Numbered from the stretch's first letter, positions 44,780 through 55,847 are shown. The stretch: 64,000 nt of DNA from Stagnimonas aquatica (GCF_003730135.1 NZ_RJVO01000002.1:186001-250000); one strand, 5' to 3'. Program-made: numbers and translations. Notes: generated by a model not told the origin, from the sequence alone.

Positions 44780-45685
44780 TCAGGCCTTTTCGCCGCCCAG
44801 CGCTGCGACCAGATCGGCCAGCAGCGCCGAGAGCGTGCCGGTCATCAGCGTGAAGTCGGCCTCGAACTGCTGCTCGGGGGTGGCGAAGCTGGATTCGTCG
44901 CCGTTCTTGTCCATCTCCAGGAATTTCACCCGCTTCACCTGGAAGGGCTCGACCAGCAGCAGGCTCAGGCGCTCGCGCCAGACCAGGCCGACGCGGGTGG
45001 CCAGCTTGCCGCCGCTGATGTGCTCGCGGATCTCCTTCACCGACAGGTCGTGGCGCAGATAGCGCACGGTGGCGCCGTCTTCGCCAGTGCCTTTTAGCTC
45101 GCACTCGCTGTCGAGCGCGAAGTCGCGCGTCGCCTTGCCCAGCGTCAGCCACTGGGTCATCGCGCCCTGCGGCGACATCTCGGTTTCCAGGCGGGTCACC
45201 GGCAGCTCGCCGAGGCTGTTGCGCAACTGTTCCAGCAGTTCTTCGGCGCGCGCCGGACTGGAGGCATCGACCACCAGCCAGCGAGCGTCCGGGTCGATCC
45301 AGGCGCGGGTGACGCGGCGCTTAGCGAAGGCGCGCGGCAGCAGCTCGGCGGTGACCCGCTCCTTGAGGTCACGCAACTGCTTGCGGCCGGGTTTGTAGCC
45401 CTGCTTCTGTTCGAGTTCGGCGGCGCGTTCCAGGGCTTCCTGATTGACCACGCTGGCCGGCAGGATCTTCTGCTCGCTGCCCATGGCGATCAGCAACTGC
45501 TTGCCCTGCGAAGCCACCAGCCCCGCCGCACCCTCGCCGGACACCGGCGGCACCCAGCCACGGGTTTGCAGGCTGAGGCCGCTGCACGGCAGCAGCGGCT
45601 GCTTGGCGAGCACCGCCTCCAGGCTGCCCGGGGTCATCGCCCAGCCGTTGGCGAGGCGGTAGATCTGCAGATTCTTGAACCACAT
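44780..45685 (-). CDS. rdgC: Recombination-associated protein RdgC
   Basis: A 301-residue ring-forming DNA-binding protein that limits RecA access in Beta- and Gammaproteobacteria. The start MWFKNLQIYRL and blocks PCSGLSLQTRGWVPP, LIAMGSEQKILPASVVN, GYKPGRKQLRDLKERV and AWIDPDARWLVVDAS are diagnostic. Full length. Stands alone. Confidence 0.97.
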   Translation of the reverse strand: MWFKNLQIYRLANGWAMTPGSLEAVLAKQPLLPCSGLSLQTRGWVPPVSGEGAAGLVASQGKQLLIAMGSEQKILPASVVNQEALERAAELEQKQGYKPGRKQLRDLKERVTAELLPRAFAKRRVTRAWIDPDARWLVVDASSPARAEELLEQLRNSLGELPVTRLETEMSPQGAMTQWLTLGKATRDFALDSECELKGTGEDGATVRYLRHDLSVKEIREHISGGKLATRVGLVWRERLSLLLVEPFQVKRVKFLEMDKNGDESSFATPEQQFEADFTLMTGTLSALLADLVAALGGEKA

Positions 45686-45809
45686 GGAGGTGCTGCCCTC
45701 GGTATCCGGGCGGCGATGATAGTGGACCGCCCGGCTCTTGCGGGCCGGCCGCCGGCTGGTTCAGGCTAGCGACCGGGCAATATTTCCAACAAAAACGACG
45801 AAACCCACC

Positions 45810-46619
45810 ATGGCGAAGCTGGTTTGGCAGGTGCCGGGACAGGCGCCGCTCGCTTTCCCTCTCCGGCACGAACGGATCTCGGTCGGCCGCGATGCCGGCA
45901 ATGATCTGCGCCTGCCGGAGCCAGCGGTCAGCGCCCGTCACGCGGCGCTGTTCGTGCGCGGCGGCAGGGTCACGGTGCAGGACCTCAATTCCAGCAACGG
46001 CACCTGGGTCAATGGCAGCCGCATCGACAGCCAGGAACTGGTGCACGGCGATACCGTCGCCTTCGGCCGGGTGGCGATGCGCTTCGTCGACGAGGCGCCG
46101 GCGGCGGTAGAACCGAAGTTCGCGGCCACGCTGCCACGGCCGGTCATGGCCGCCAATGCCGAGCCGGAAGTCCCGCAGCTACCGCCGGACGGCGACACCC
46201 GTCCGCAGATGGCCGACGACGGCGCTCCGGACCTGCAGGAGCTGGATCGCCTGCTGGGCTCGATCCGCAGCTTCCGCGAGCAGGAGGAAGACGCCCAGCG
46301 CCAGCGTCAGGCCGAGCTGCTGCGCGAGTGGCGCACCACCCTCGCCTACGCCGAGGCGATGAAGACCCGGCTGGCCGGCGAGAGTCGCATCCGCTATTTC
46401 GAGGTGTCCGAGCGCCGCCACGAGATCGTGCTGCGGGTGGTGCGCAGCGAGGGGCAGCCGAACCGCCTGCTGTCACTCACCTGGGGCCACCCGGACCAGC
46501 GCGACAAGGCTCCGGACGGCATCTGGGTGCGCGCTTCGGGCGTGCAGGATCGCCGCTACGAGAAGTCCGCCGAGGCGGTGCGCGAGCTGGTCTCCCAACT
46601 GGCGCTGTTCCTCGCCTAG
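45810..46619 (+). CDS. FHA-domain protein
   Basis: A 269-residue protein. The N-terminal FHA domain (about residues 15-90) has the phosphothreonine-binding residues ISVGRDAGNDLRLPEPAVSARHAAL and LNSSNGTWVNG. A linker and a coiled segment (LREWRTTLAYAEAMKTRLA) lead to a C-terminal part of unknown fold. No kinase or secretion genes are nearby, so its signalling partner is unknown. Confidence 0.88.
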   Translation: MAKLVWQVPGQAPLAFPLRHERISVGRDAGNDLRLPEPAVSARHAALFVRGGRVTVQDLNSSNGTWVNGSRIDSQELVHGDTVAFGRVAMRFVDEAPAAVEPKFAATLPRPVMAANAEPEVPQLPPDGDTRPQMADDGAPDLQELDRLLGSIRSFREQEEDAQRQRQAELLREWRTTLAYAEAMKTRLAGESRIRYFEVSERRHEIVLRVVRSEGQPNRLLSLTWGHPDQRDKAPDGIWVRASGVQDRRYEKSAEAVRELVSQLALFLA

Positions 46620-46631
46620 GCTGACAGGCCC

Positions 46632-47504
46632 TTAGGCGGCCTCGGCCATCACGGGCATCGCCTGCTTGACCGGCTTGCGGGTCTGGTTGAGGTGGTCGAG
46701 CTGCACCCAGCGCAGCACCTCGATGCGGCCATCCAGGTGCTCGACCAGCGCGGTGCAGCTTTCCACCCAGTCACCGCAGTTGTGGTAGCTGACGCCGCCG
46801 ATGTCGCGCATCTCGGCGTGGTGGATGTGGCCGCAGACCACGCCGTCCAGGCCCCGCCGGCGGCACTCGTGCGCCACCGACTCCTCGAAGGTCGAGACCA
46901 CGTTGACCGCCGTCTTGACGTGCTGCTTGGCGAAGGCCGACAGGCTCCAGTAGCCCATGCCGAGCAGGCTGCGGGCGCGGTTGAACCAGTAGTTGAAGCG
47001 CATGGTGCCTTCGTAGAGGCTGTCACCGGCCATCGCGATCCAGGCGTGGTAGCGGGTGATGACGTCGAAGGCGTCGCCGTGGGTGATCAGCAGCCTGCGA
47101 CCGTCGGCGGTCTGGTGCACCAGCTCGTTGACGAACTTGATGTTGCCCAGCTCCAGCCGGAAGCCGACGAACTTGCGCAGGAACTCGTCGTGGTTGCCGG
47201 TGACGTAGTAGACCCGGGTGCCGCGCTTGGCCTTGGTCAGCACCTTGCGCACGACGTTGGTGTGCTCCTGCGGCCAGTAGAAATTGTTCTTCAGCTTCCA
47301 GCCGTCGATGATGTCGCCGACCAGGTAGAGCGTGTCGCAGGTGTGGCTCTTGAGGAACTCGACCAGGTGCTCGGCCTTGCAGCCGGGCGTGCCGAGATGC
47401 ACGTCGGAGATCCAGACCGTGCGGTAGTGGGTCTTGCCGGCTTCCGACTCGGCCTTGCCGGGCTTGGCACTGACGGCCTTGCTACTGGTACGGGCTCTTT
47501 TCAT
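46632..47504 (-). CDS. UDP-2,3-diacylglucosamine diphosphatase-like metallophosphoesterase
   Basis: A 290-residue calcineurin-like hydrolase of the LpxH-related COG2908 group. Metal residues are WISDVHLG, LVGDIIDGW, VTGNHDEFLR, ITHGDAFD and GHIHHAEMRD. It begins with a basic, disordered stretch. ATG 47504 or GTG 47510 may start it. True LpxH works in lipid A synthesis; the longer proteins of this type may act on other lipids, so the exact substrate is uncertain. Confidence 0.85.
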   Translation of the reverse strand: MKRARTSSKAVSAKPGKAESEAGKTHYRTVWISDVHLGTPGCKAEHLVEFLKSHTCDTLYLVGDIIDGWKLKNNFYWPQEHTNVVRKVLTKAKRGTRVYYVTGNHDEFLRKFVGFRLELGNIKFVNELVHQTADGRRLLITHGDAFDVITRYHAWIAMAGDSLYEGTMRFNYWFNRARSLLGMGYWSLSAFAKQHVKTAVNVVSTFEESVAHECRRRGLDGVVCGHIHHAEMRDIGGVSYHNCGDWVESCTALVEHLDGRIEVLRWVQLDHLNQTRKPVKQAMPVMAEAA

Positions 47505-47647
47505 GGGCACGGATTTTCCAGCCGGCGCGTGACGATTGCGTGACGCGAATCCGGGGCCTGCGGTCGGAGTTCAGAACGGGTTCAGGCGCCGGCGCGAGGC
47601 TGCCGCTGCGGCCGACTTTCCGGTCCGCGTTCTCCGAGGCACACCCC

Positions 47648-48001
47648 ATGAACAAGCGCATCGTCTGCGGTCTGCTGGCCGGCCTGGCCAGCTTCAGCCT
47701 GCTGCCGACCACAGCCCTCGCCGACACCCGGGTCTACGTCGGCATCGGCCTGCCCTACCCGCCCGCCGTGGTGATCGAATCACCGCGCCACCGCCATTAC
47801 CCGCCGCCGCGCTACTACTCCGAGCCGGTGGTCTATTACCGTCCGGCCCCGGTCTATTACTACGACCGGGGCTGGGACCGTCACGAGCACGGCCGCCATT
47901 GCCGCCACGACGACGACCGTGGCGGCTGGCGCGGACGCGATGATGATCGCGGCTACTGGCGTGGCGGCGACGACCATCGCCATGGAGGCTACCGTCGCTG
48001 A
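47648..48001 (+). CDS. Small exported Tyr/His/Arg-rich protein
   Basis: A 117-residue protein with a signal peptide ending ALAD. The middle is proline- and tyrosine-rich (PRYYSEPVVYYRPAPVYYYD); the C-terminal third is made of Arg, His, Asp and Gly (DDDRGGWRGRDDDRG). It is low complexity, and nothing identifies an activity. It is followed by a terminator shared with purH. Confidence 0.65.
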   Translation: MNKRIVCGLLAGLASFSLLPTTALADTRVYVGIGLPYPPAVVIESPRHRHYPPPRYYSEPVVYYRPAPVYYYDRGWDRHEHGRHCRHDDDRGGWRGRDDDRGYWRGGDDHRHGGYRR

Positions 48002-48014
48002 GTCGGCACAGGCA

Positions 48015-48047
48015 CAAAAAAGCCCGGCCGGAGCCGGGCTTTTCTTT
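48015..48047. terminator. Bidirectional terminator between the Tyr-rich protein gene and purH
   Basis: AGCCCGGC (48021-48028) and GCCGGGCT (48033-48040) form an 8-bp stem with loop CGGA. A6 precedes and TTTTCTTT follows, so it can work on both strands for the converging genes. Confidence 0.85.
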
Positions 48048-48060
48048 AGGCGCGCGGACT

Positions 48061-49662
48061 TCAGTGACGGAAGTGGCGGACGCCGGTGAACACCATCGCC
48101 ATGCCGTGCTCGTCGGCGGCGGCGATCACCTCGCTGTCGCGCATCGAACCGCCCGGCTGGATCACCGCGCTGATGCCGGCAGCGGCAGCGGCGTCGATGC
48201 CGTCACGGAACGGGAAGAAGGCATCCGAGGCCATCACGCTGCCGGCGACGGTGAGTTTCTCGTCGGCCGCCTTGATGCCGGCGATCTTCGCCGAGTAGAC
48301 GCGGCTCATCTGGCCGGCGCCGACGCCGATGGTCTGGCGGTTGCGCGCGTAGACGATGGCATTGCTCTTCACGAACTTCGCCACCTTGGCGGCGAAGATC
48401 AGATCGTGGATCTCGGCCTCGGTCGGCGCGCGCTTGGTGACGATCTTGAGGCCGGCTTCGCTGGGCAGGGCGAGGTCGGCGTCCTGAACCAAGAGGCCGC
48501 CGCCGACGCGCTTCCAGTCGAAGCTCGCGGCCGGCTGTGACGGCCACTCGCCGGTCACCAGCAGGCGCACATTGGGCTTGGCCGCCACCGCCGCCACCGC
48601 CTCGGCGTCGGCGCTGGGGGCGATGATGACCTCGACGAACTGCCGCCCGACGATCAACTGCGCGGTGGCGCCATCGAGCGGCCGGTTGAAGGCGATGATG
48701 CCGCCGAAGGCGCTGGTGGGATCGGTCTGGTAGGCCAGCTCGTAGGCGGCACGGATGCCGTCCAGCGACACCGCCACGCCACAGGGGTTGGCGTGCTTGA
48801 CGATCACGCAGGCCGGCTTCACGAAGGCCTGCACGCAGGCCAGCGCGGCATCGGCGTCGGCGAGGTTGTTGTAGCTGAGTTCCTTGCCCTGAAGCTGCTT
48901 CGCCGCCGCCAGCGAACCGGCCGGCGGATTCGCCTCGGTGTAGAAGGCGGCGCGCTGGTGCGGATTCTCGCCGTAGCGCAGCGACTGCACCTTGTTGAGT
49001 TGCAGGCCGAACACCGCCGGAAAGGGATCGCGACTGCCGTCCTCGGCGACGCTGGAGAGATAGGCCGCGACCGCCGCGTCGTAGCGGGCGGTGAGCGCGA
49101 AGGCCTTGAGCGCGAGCCGGCGACGGGTGGCGAGCGTCAGGCCGCCCTGGGCATCGAGTTCCGCCAGCAGGCCGGTGTAATCGGCGGGATCGACCAAGAC
49201 GCCGACATGGGCATGGTTCTTGGCGGTGGCGCGCAGCATCGCCGGGCCGCCGATGTCGATGTTCTCGATGGCGTCGGCGTCGGCCACGCCGGGCTTGGCG
49301 ACGGTCTGCTCGAAGGGATAGAGGTTGACCACCAGGAGATCAATCGGCGCGATGCCATGCTCGGCCATCACCGCGTCATCGAGGCCGCGTCGGCCCAGCA
49401 GACCGCCGTGAATCTTCGGATGCAGGGTCTTGACCCGGCCGTCCATGATCTCCGGGAAGCCGGTGTGCTCGCCGACTTCGGTGACCTTCAGGCCAGCGTC
49501 GCGCAGCAGCTTGCAGGTGCCGCCGGTGGAGAGCAGCTCGACGCCCCGCTGCTGCAGGCCCTGGGCGAGTTCCAGCACGCCGGCCTTGTCGGAAACCGAC
49601 AGCAGCGCGCGGCGGATCTTGGCGAGCGGCGTGGGCGCGACCTGCGCGGCGACGATGCTCAC
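48061..49662 (-). CDS. purH: Bifunctional AICAR transformylase/IMP cyclohydrolase
   Basis: A 533-residue enzyme for the last two steps of IMP synthesis. The N-terminal IMP cyclohydrolase domain has [23 protein letters not shown] and [15 protein letters not shown]; the transformylase domain has [24 protein letters not shown] and [11 protein letters not shown]. The GTG start at 49662 overlaps the fis stop (GTGA), so purH translation is coupled to fis, as in many gammaproteobacteria. Confidence 0.97.
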   Translation of the reverse strand: MSIVAAQVAPTPLAKIRRALLSVSDKAGVLELAQGLQQRGVELLSTGGTCKLLRDAGLKVTEVGEHTGFPEIMDGRVKTLHPKIHGGLLGRRGLDDAVMAEHGIAPIDLLVVNLYPFEQTVAKPGVADADAIENIDIGGPAMLRATAKNHAHVGVLVDPADYTGLLAELDAQGGLTLATRRRLALKAFALTARYDAAVAAYLSSVAEDGSRDPFPAVFGLQLNKVQSLRYGENPHQRAAFYTEANPPAGSLAAAKQLQGKELSYNNLADADAALACVQAFVKPACVIVKHANPCGVAVSLDGIRAAYELAYQTDPTSAFGGIIAFNRPLDGATAQLIVGRQFVEVIIAPSADAEAVAAVAAKPNVRLLVTGEWPSQPAASFDWKRVGGGLLVQDADLALPSEAGLKIVTKRAPTEAEIHDLIFAAKVAKFVKSNAIVYARNRQTIGVGAGQMSRVYSAKIAGIKAADEKLTVAGSVMASDAFFPFRDGIDAAAAAGISAVIQPGGSMRDSEVIAAADEHGMAMVFTGVRHFRH

Positions 49663-49976
49663 AGGCGACGCTCGGACAGACCTTCGCTCCGGGCAGCCGC
49701 CAGCGCGCCGGCGGTGGCCTTGGCGCTGATCTTGTACTGGCCCAGCTTCTTGCGCAGGGTGGCGCGGTTGAGGCCGAGCATGTCGGCGGCCTTCGACTGA
49801 TTGCCCCGGCAATAGGCCAGCGTGGCGCGCAGCAGCGGCGGCTCGACCTGCGCCAGGATCACGTCATAGAGGTTTTCCGGCGCGTGGCCGTTCAGCGCCC
49901 GGAAGTAATCGTTGAGGCTGTCGGAGACGGCATGGCTGAGCGGCTTGGTATCACGCTCGTAGGGCTTGAACGACAT
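49659..49976 (-). CDS. fis: DNA-binding protein Fis
   Basis: A 105-residue nucleoid-associated regulator. The C-terminal helix-turn-helix is [20 protein letters not shown], nearly the standard Fis sequence, after [21 protein letters not shown]. It is located between prmA and purH in the usual order, overlapping purH by four bases. Confidence 0.96.
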   Translation of the reverse strand: MSFKPYERDTKPLSHAVSDSLNDYFRALNGHAPENLYDVILAQVEPPLLRATLAYCRGNQSKAADMLGLNRATLRKKLGQYKISAKATAGALAAARSEGLSERRL

Positions 49977-50084
49977 GGGTCTTACGAACGCTTGGGGCGT
50001 CCGCGCGCAGCGAAAAGGGCGGCAATGATACCCCCAAGGCCGGCGGTTAAAAAGCGTTCAGTACGCCGGATTTTTGTGACAGCC

Positions 50085-50963
50085 TCATTGTCGCCGGCCG
50101 TTGATGCGGTTCCAGCCTTCGCGCTGGCCGTCCGGCTCGAAGCTGAACCAGGGCGCGTAGGCGGCGCGCACTTCCTCGGCCTGCCGTTCCAGCAGGCCGG
50201 CCAGCGCGAATGGCGCGCCCGGCTCGGCGCAGCTCGCCAGCAGCGGCGCCAGCTGGATCAGCGGATTGGCCAGGATGTTGGCGACCAGCACGCCGTGCGG
50301 TGCCGCTTGGAAGTCTTCCGCCAGCAGCGTGGTCACCCGCTCGGCGACGCCGTTGACGGCAGCGTTGTCGCGGGTCGCGGTCAGCGCCTGCGGGTCGATG
50401 TCCACGCACACTGCACGCTCGGCGCCCAGCAGCAGGGCGGCGATGGCGAGAATGCCGCTGCCGCAGCCGAAATCGAGCACGGTGCGGCCCTTGAGATCGG
50501 TCTGCGCCAGCCATTCCAGGCACAGATAGGTCGAGGGATGAGTGCCGGTGCCGAAGGCGAGGCCGGGATCGAGCAGCAGCACCGTGGCATCGGCCTCGGT
50601 GACCTCGTGGCGCTTGGCGCGCGGCACCACCCAGAACTTCTCGGCGATGCGCTGCACCGGCCAGTGCTCCAGCCAGACCCGCACCCAGTCGCGGTCCTCG
50701 ATCAGCAGGGTTTCGGTGCGCAGCGCCTCGCGCTCGGGCAAGGCCTCGCGCAAGGCGGCGAGCACCGGCGCGAGGTCGTGGTCTTCCTTGAAGTAGGCCT
50801 GGGTGATGGTGTCGGGCCAGAACGGCGTTTCGCCGGGCAGGGGCTCCAGGATCGGGCTGTCGGCGGCGTCGATGAAGCTCACCGCCGCCGCTTCGTGGGC
50901 GCTCAGCAACTCCTCGGCGAAGTCGGGAGTCCGGGTAAACACGCGCAGTTGCAGCCAGGCCAT
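50085..50963 (-). CDS. prmA: Ribosomal protein L11 methyltransferase
   Basis: A 292-residue SAM methyltransferase that trimethylates L11. LDPGLAFGTGTHPSTYLCLEWL and VLDFGCGSGILAIAALLLGA form the SAM site; NILANPLIQLAP is the catalytic NxxPx region. It is followed 108 bp later by fis. A short CTAGG-CCTAG palindrome lies just upstream at 50979-50992. Confidence 0.97.
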   Translation of the reverse strand: MAWLQLRVFTRTPDFAEELLSAHEAAAVSFIDAADSPILEPLPGETPFWPDTITQAYFKEDHDLAPVLAALREALPEREALRTETLLIEDRDWVRVWLEHWPVQRIAEKFWVVPRAKRHEVTEADATVLLLDPGLAFGTGTHPSTYLCLEWLAQTDLKGRTVLDFGCGSGILAIAALLLGAERAVCVDIDPQALTATRDNAAVNGVAERVTTLLAEDFQAAPHGVLVANILANPLIQLAPLLASCAEPGAPFALAGLLERQAEEVRAAYAPWFSFEPDGQREGWNRINGRRQ

Positions 50964-51020
50964 GGCAGTTCCGTGGAATCTAGGGGCGCCTAGGGTAGCG
51001 CGACCCAGCCCCTCGCCGCG

Positions 51021-51851
51021 TCAGGCCACCAACTCCTCCAGACCGCTGGCCAGCTTGTTGACCGGCGGCATCTTCTCCGCCGCCGCCAGTTCCAGACCCA
51101 GATGGTCGAGCACGCGGATGTCCAGGGTCATCAGGCTGGTGTCGGCGCTGTCGTGACGCTCGTAGCCGGCAGCGAAATGGCTGCCCAGATAGACGCAGGC
51201 GGCGGGGCGCGAAAAGTCCTCGGCATAGAGCGGGTCCGGGGCGTGGCGGATGGCGTCGACCATGCCGGGCGGAAAGCGCCAGCTTTCGGCCAGCTCGGCG
51301 CCGAGATCGGAATAGGCAAAGCCGACCTGCGCCCGCTCGCAGACCGCGCGCTCGCGGTCGAAGAAGCGGGTCTGACGCTCCACCTCGCGGAGTTCTTCCT
51401 CCATCGCCATCACCATCAGCGGCTCACCGATGGCGTGCAGCAGTCCGGCGGTGAACGCGGCCTGCGCGTCCTCGCCACATTGGCCGGCGAAGTAGCGGGC
51501 GCTGACCGCCGTGTGCAGGCAATAGCGCCAGAACAGATCACGCCCCAGCGAGGCCGGCACCTTGACGCTGGCGGCGAAGCCGGCGCCGACCACCAGCATG
51601 CGCAGGGCATCCAGGCCCATGAACACGATGGCGTCGTTGACGCTGGTGACGGTGCGGCTGCGCCGGTAGTAGGCGGAATTGGCCAGACGCAGCACCTTGG
51701 CGGCGATCACCGGATCGGTGTTCACCAGCCGGGCGATGCGCGTCAGATCAATCTGCGGCTGGTCGAAGGTGGCGATCAGCTCCTGCACCACCTTCGGCAC
51801 CGCCGGCAGGGTGTGGACGCGGGACATCAGGTTGGCGGGCGTGGCGAGCAT
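51021..51851 (-). CDS. HDOD-domain protein
   Basis: A 276-residue protein from ATG 51851. LPAVPKVVQELIATFDQPQID, ITRIARLVNTDPVIAAKVLRLANS-type segments and AIVFMGLDALRMLVV fit the HDOD domain. The catalytic HD pair of true HD phosphohydrolases is absent (LLHAIGEPL replaces it), as usual in HDOD proteins. It sits between accC and prmA, where such a gene is not standard; its role is probably regulatory. Confidence 0.88.
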   Translation of the reverse strand: MLATPANLMSRVHTLPAVPKVVQELIATFDQPQIDLTRIARLVNTDPVIAAKVLRLANSAYYRRSRTVTSVNDAIVFMGLDALRMLVVGAGFAASVKVPASLGRDLFWRYCLHTAVSARYFAGQCGEDAQAAFTAGLLHAIGEPLMVMAMEEELREVERQTRFFDRERAVCERAQVGFAYSDLGAELAESWRFPPGMVDAIRHAPDPLYAEDFSRPAACVYLGSHFAAGYERHDSADTSLMTLDIRVLDHLGLELAAAEKMPPVNKLASGLEELVA

Positions 51852-51947
51852 GGCGAGACCGGGCGGCGGGGCTGTTCGCTCTAGATCGGCCCCGACCACT
51901 CCCAGCTTGATCCCATGCGGCGCCTTCGGTCGGCGCCGCCCTACCGC

Positions 51948-53297
<1,350 letters not shown>

Positions 53298-53307
53298 GGC
53301 GCCGGCG

Positions 53308-53679
53308 CTAGGACCTGTGAACGCTATGGGAGTCGCTGCGGCCGAAGGCTGTTTTGGCGCAGCGCAAGGAAGGGAGGCCGCGCGATGGTTGATACCATCG
53401 AAGGACTCGCTGACGCCGCGATGCGCCAAAACAGTCCGGCGCCGACACGGTGTTTGCGAAGCAAGGGGTGCGGGAGGCGCCGGAGGTGCTCGTGCCCGCA
53501 CCCACCTCGCTGCGCGAAGGCCCCGTGGCACGAGCACGCCCCGAAGGGTTGCGGCCAGAAAGCCGCCATGCCGCGTTGCTCGTCGCTCGTTTAGAACGAC
53601 TAAACCACGCTCCTCGCGCCTCGCCTGGCGGCTTTCTGACTCGCAACGCAGCGATTCCCATAGCGTTCACAGGTCCTAG
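53308..53679. repeat. Structured CTAG-bounded inverted-repeat element, copy B
   Basis: A 372-bp element in the accB-accC gap, inverted relative to copy A. The terminal arms (53308-53331 and 53656-53679) are perfectly complementary over 24 bp and start CTAG. Arms 53557-53568/53626-53637 and 53349-53361/53422-53434, and hairpins 53383-53400 and 53589-53605, match the positions of those in copy A. An extra arm (53486-53496 with 53527-53537) is present only here. Identical blocks with copy A include 16 bases at 53637-53652 and 19 at 53538-53556. No coding capacity is evident. Confidence 0.9.
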
Positions 53680-54164
53680 GCGGGGTCGATGGCGAACAGC
53701 GGTTGGTCGAACTCCACCGGCTTCTCGTTCTCGGCAAGCACGGCGGCAATCACGCCGTTCTTGTCGGCCTCGATCTGGTTGAGCATCTTCATGGCTTCGA
53801 TGATGCAAAGAACCTGCCCGGCCTTCACCGTCTGCCCCACTTCCACGAAGGACTTCGCGCCCGGCGAGGGCGAGCGGTAGAAGGTGCCGACCATCGGCGA
53901 CTTGACGATGTGCTGGTTGCTGGCCGGGGCGGCAGGTGCGGCGGCCGGTGCCGCCGCGGCGGGCGCGGCTGCCGCGACCGCAGCGGGTGCCGGCGGCTGC
54001 GGGTACTGGCCGTAGGCGGCGGGCGGCAGCATCACCTGCTGGGCCAGACCACCGGTGGGATAGCGGCTGATGCGCACGCTCTCCTCACCTTCCTTCACTT
54101 CCAGCTCGGCGATGCCGGACTCTTCTACCAGGTCGATGAGCGTCTTGATCTTGCGCAGGTCCAT
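53676..54164 (-). CDS. accB: Biotin carboxyl carrier protein of acetyl-CoA carboxylase
   Basis: A 162-residue protein. The N-terminal region is [20 protein letters not shown]; an Ala/Pro linker follows; the C-terminal biotinyl domain has the lysine in [16 protein letters not shown]. The TAG stop is formed by the CTAG end of repeat copy B. It follows aroQ by 74 bp. Confidence 0.97.
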   Translation of the reverse strand: MDLRKIKTLIDLVEESGIAELEVKEGEESVRISRYPTGGLAQQVMLPPAAYGQYPQPPAPAAVAAAAPAAAAPAAAPAAPASNQHIVKSPMVGTFYRSPSPGAKSFVEVGQTVKAGQVLCIIEAMKMLNQIEADKNGVIAAVLAENEKPVEFDQPLFAIDPA

Positions 54165-54238
54165 GACGGGTGAGGCTCCAAGGGAGGATCAGCGGTTCGT
54201 TGCCGTTGACCGGATGAGGAAGGGAACGGAGAAGAAAC

Positions 54239-54685
54239 TCAGAGCGCCGGTCGCAGCCGCTCGTGCAGCGCCTGCAACGCCAGCCGGTAACCGGCCGGAC
54301 CGAAACCGACGATCACGCCGGCGGCCTTGTCCGACAGGTAGGAGTGCTGCCGGAACGGTTCGCGGGCGTAGACGTTGGACAGATGCACTTCCACGAAGGG
54401 CAGATTGACCGCCACCAGGGCATCGCGCAGGGCGATGCTGGTGTGGGTGTAGGCGCCGGGGTTGATGATGATGGCGTCGACGCCCTCCACCGCCGCCTGC
54501 TGGATGCGGTCCACCAAAGCACCTTCGTGATTGGACTGGAAGCAGGACAGCCGGTGACCGAGGATCACTGCCTCGCCAGTGAGCGCCGACTCGATGGCGG
54601 CGAGGCTCTGGTGGCCGTAAATACCCGGCTCACGGCTGCCGAGCAGGTTGAGATTGGGACCGTTGACCAGCAGCAGGTGGCTCAA
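54239..54685 (-). CDS. aroQ: Type II 3-dehydroquinate dehydratase
   Basis: A 148-residue enzyme of the shikimate pathway. [52 protein letters not shown] and [20 protein letters not shown] are the type II signatures, with the active-site tyrosine in GIYG. Its position ahead of accB is the usual gammaproteobacterial one. Confidence 0.98.
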   Translation of the reverse strand: MSHLLLVNGPNLNLLGSREPGIYGHQSLAAIESALTGEAVILGHRLSCFQSNHEGALVDRIQQAAVEGVDAIIINPGAYTHTSIALRDALVAVNLPFVEVHLSNVYAREPFRQHSYLSDKAAGVIVGFGPAGYRLALQALHERLRPAL

Positions 54686-54804
54686 GGGAGCGTGACGCGG
54701 TTCACGAACATGAACGGAGTCTGCCCCAAGGGCCCGCCGGGAAGCAAATCAAAGGAGATGGGGCCCACTTAGCGGATTTTGATGACCACTTGGTGACTCG
54801 TGCA

Positions 54805-55389
54805 TCAGCCCTCGGCGGGCAGGAAGCGGTCCAGCAGCATCGCCAGTTTGGCGGCGTCGATTCCGCCCATTTCCAGGTGCCGGATCAGCCCGTCGGGGCC
54901 GATCAGCACGGTGTAGGGGATCGCCCCCAGGCTATTGCCCAGGCTCTCCATGGCGGTCAGCACCGCCTCGTCGCCGGCCAGGGTCGGGTAGTTGAAGCCC
55001 ATTTCCTGCACCGCCTTGCGGACCGCCTCGGGGTCGTCCATCGCCACCCCCAGCACCTGCAGGCCACGCGCGCCCTGCTCGGCCTGGGCCCGGATCAGCA
55101 GCGGAATCTCTTCCATGCAGGGCCCGCACCAGGTCGCCCAGAAATTGACCAGCAGCCAGCGCCCCCGCCATTCGGAGAGCTTGCGCGGTTTGCCGTCGAG
55201 GTCGTTGAGAGTGACTTCCGGCGCCGGCCGCCCCTCCAGTGCGCCGTTGGCCGGCGGAACCCGGGGCACGCCTTCCGGGATCACCGGCGCGACCGGCTGG
55301 AAATGCCGCGCCACCCCATAGCCGCCGCTGGCGGCGACCACCGCGATCAGCAGCGCGCCCAGCGCCTGCCGGGAAAAAACCGCGCTCAA
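54805..55389 (-). CDS. TlpA/ResA-like membrane-anchored thioredoxin
   Basis: A 194-residue protein from TTG 55389, whose start overlaps the stop of the DsbD-alpha gene (TTGA at 55386-55389). One N-terminal helix (ALGALLIAVVAASGGYGVA) is followed by a periplasmic thioredoxin domain with active site NFWATWCGPCMEEIPLL and cis-proline GAIPYTVLIG. Such proteins keep cysteines reduced, for example in cytochrome c maturation. Its likely partner is the alpha-domain protein before it. Confidence 0.9.
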   Translation of the reverse strand: MSAVFSRQALGALLIAVVAASGGYGVARHFQPVAPVIPEGVPRVPPANGALEGRPAPEVTLNDLDGKPRKLSEWRGRWLLVNFWATWCGPCMEEIPLLIRAQAEQGARGLQVLGVAMDDPEAVRKAVQEMGFNYPTLAGDEAVLTAMESLGNSLGAIPYTVLIGPDGLIRHLEMGGIDAAKLAMLLDRFLPAEG

Positions 55390-55847
55390 GGGACCGCGAC
55401 CAGTTTGGTCTGCGGCGGGTAGCAGACGCCGATGTCGGCGCAGCCCTGGTAGCGCACCCGCAAGGTGCGCGGCAGCGGCGCGCCCGCAGCCAGCGGGATG
55501 CTCGCCTGCAACTGATCGCGGTAGATCTCGACGCTGCCGAATTCCGGATCCTGCTTGCTCTCGCCCTTGGGCAACTGCGCCGCCGCCAGGCTGAGCTTGG
55601 CCGGATTGTCGACGCTGACCTTGAGCATGTGCCGGTAGAGGTAGTAGCCGGGCGCCACGTTCCATTCCAGCTTCAGATTGCCGCCGTCGCGGCGCGCGCC
55701 CAGGAACTGGAAGGCCTGATCCACCGGCAGCAGGGCGTCGGGCCTGACCTTGGGCTGGAGCAGGCCGCCGGCCGCCAGCGCCGGCGCGCTCAGCAGGAGG
55801 ACGCCGCTCAAGGCGAGGGAGAGTCGGAAACCTGGGATAGCAGCCAT
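55386..55847 (-). CDS. Stand-alone DsbD N-terminal (alpha) domain protein
   Basis: A 153-residue exported protein, signal peptide ending ALAAGG. LLPVDQAFQFLGARRDGGNL, WNVAPGYYLYRHMLKV and VRYQGCADIGVCYPPQTKLV are the DsbD alpha domain with its CxxxxxC pair. There is no membrane (beta) or thioredoxin (gamma) domain; translation stops and tlpA starts at the same four bases. In related gammaproteobacteria a full dsbD is expected between cutA and tlpA, as I remember, so this looks like a shortened gene. Its start overlaps cutA by 40 bp. Confidence 0.85.
   Translation of the reverse strand: MAAIPGFRLSLALSGVLLLSAPALAAGGLLQPKVRPDALLPVDQAFQFLGARRDGGNLKLEWNVAPGYYLYRHMLKVSVDNPAKLSLAAAQLPKGESKQDPEFGSVEIYRDQLQASIPLAAGAPLPRTLRVRYQGCADIGVCYPPQTKLVAVP

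Noticed and set aside
50979-50992. Short CTAGG-CCTAG palindrome upstream of prmA as a third copy of the structured repeat
   Set aside because: It is only 14 bp and has none of the conserved blocks of copies A and B.
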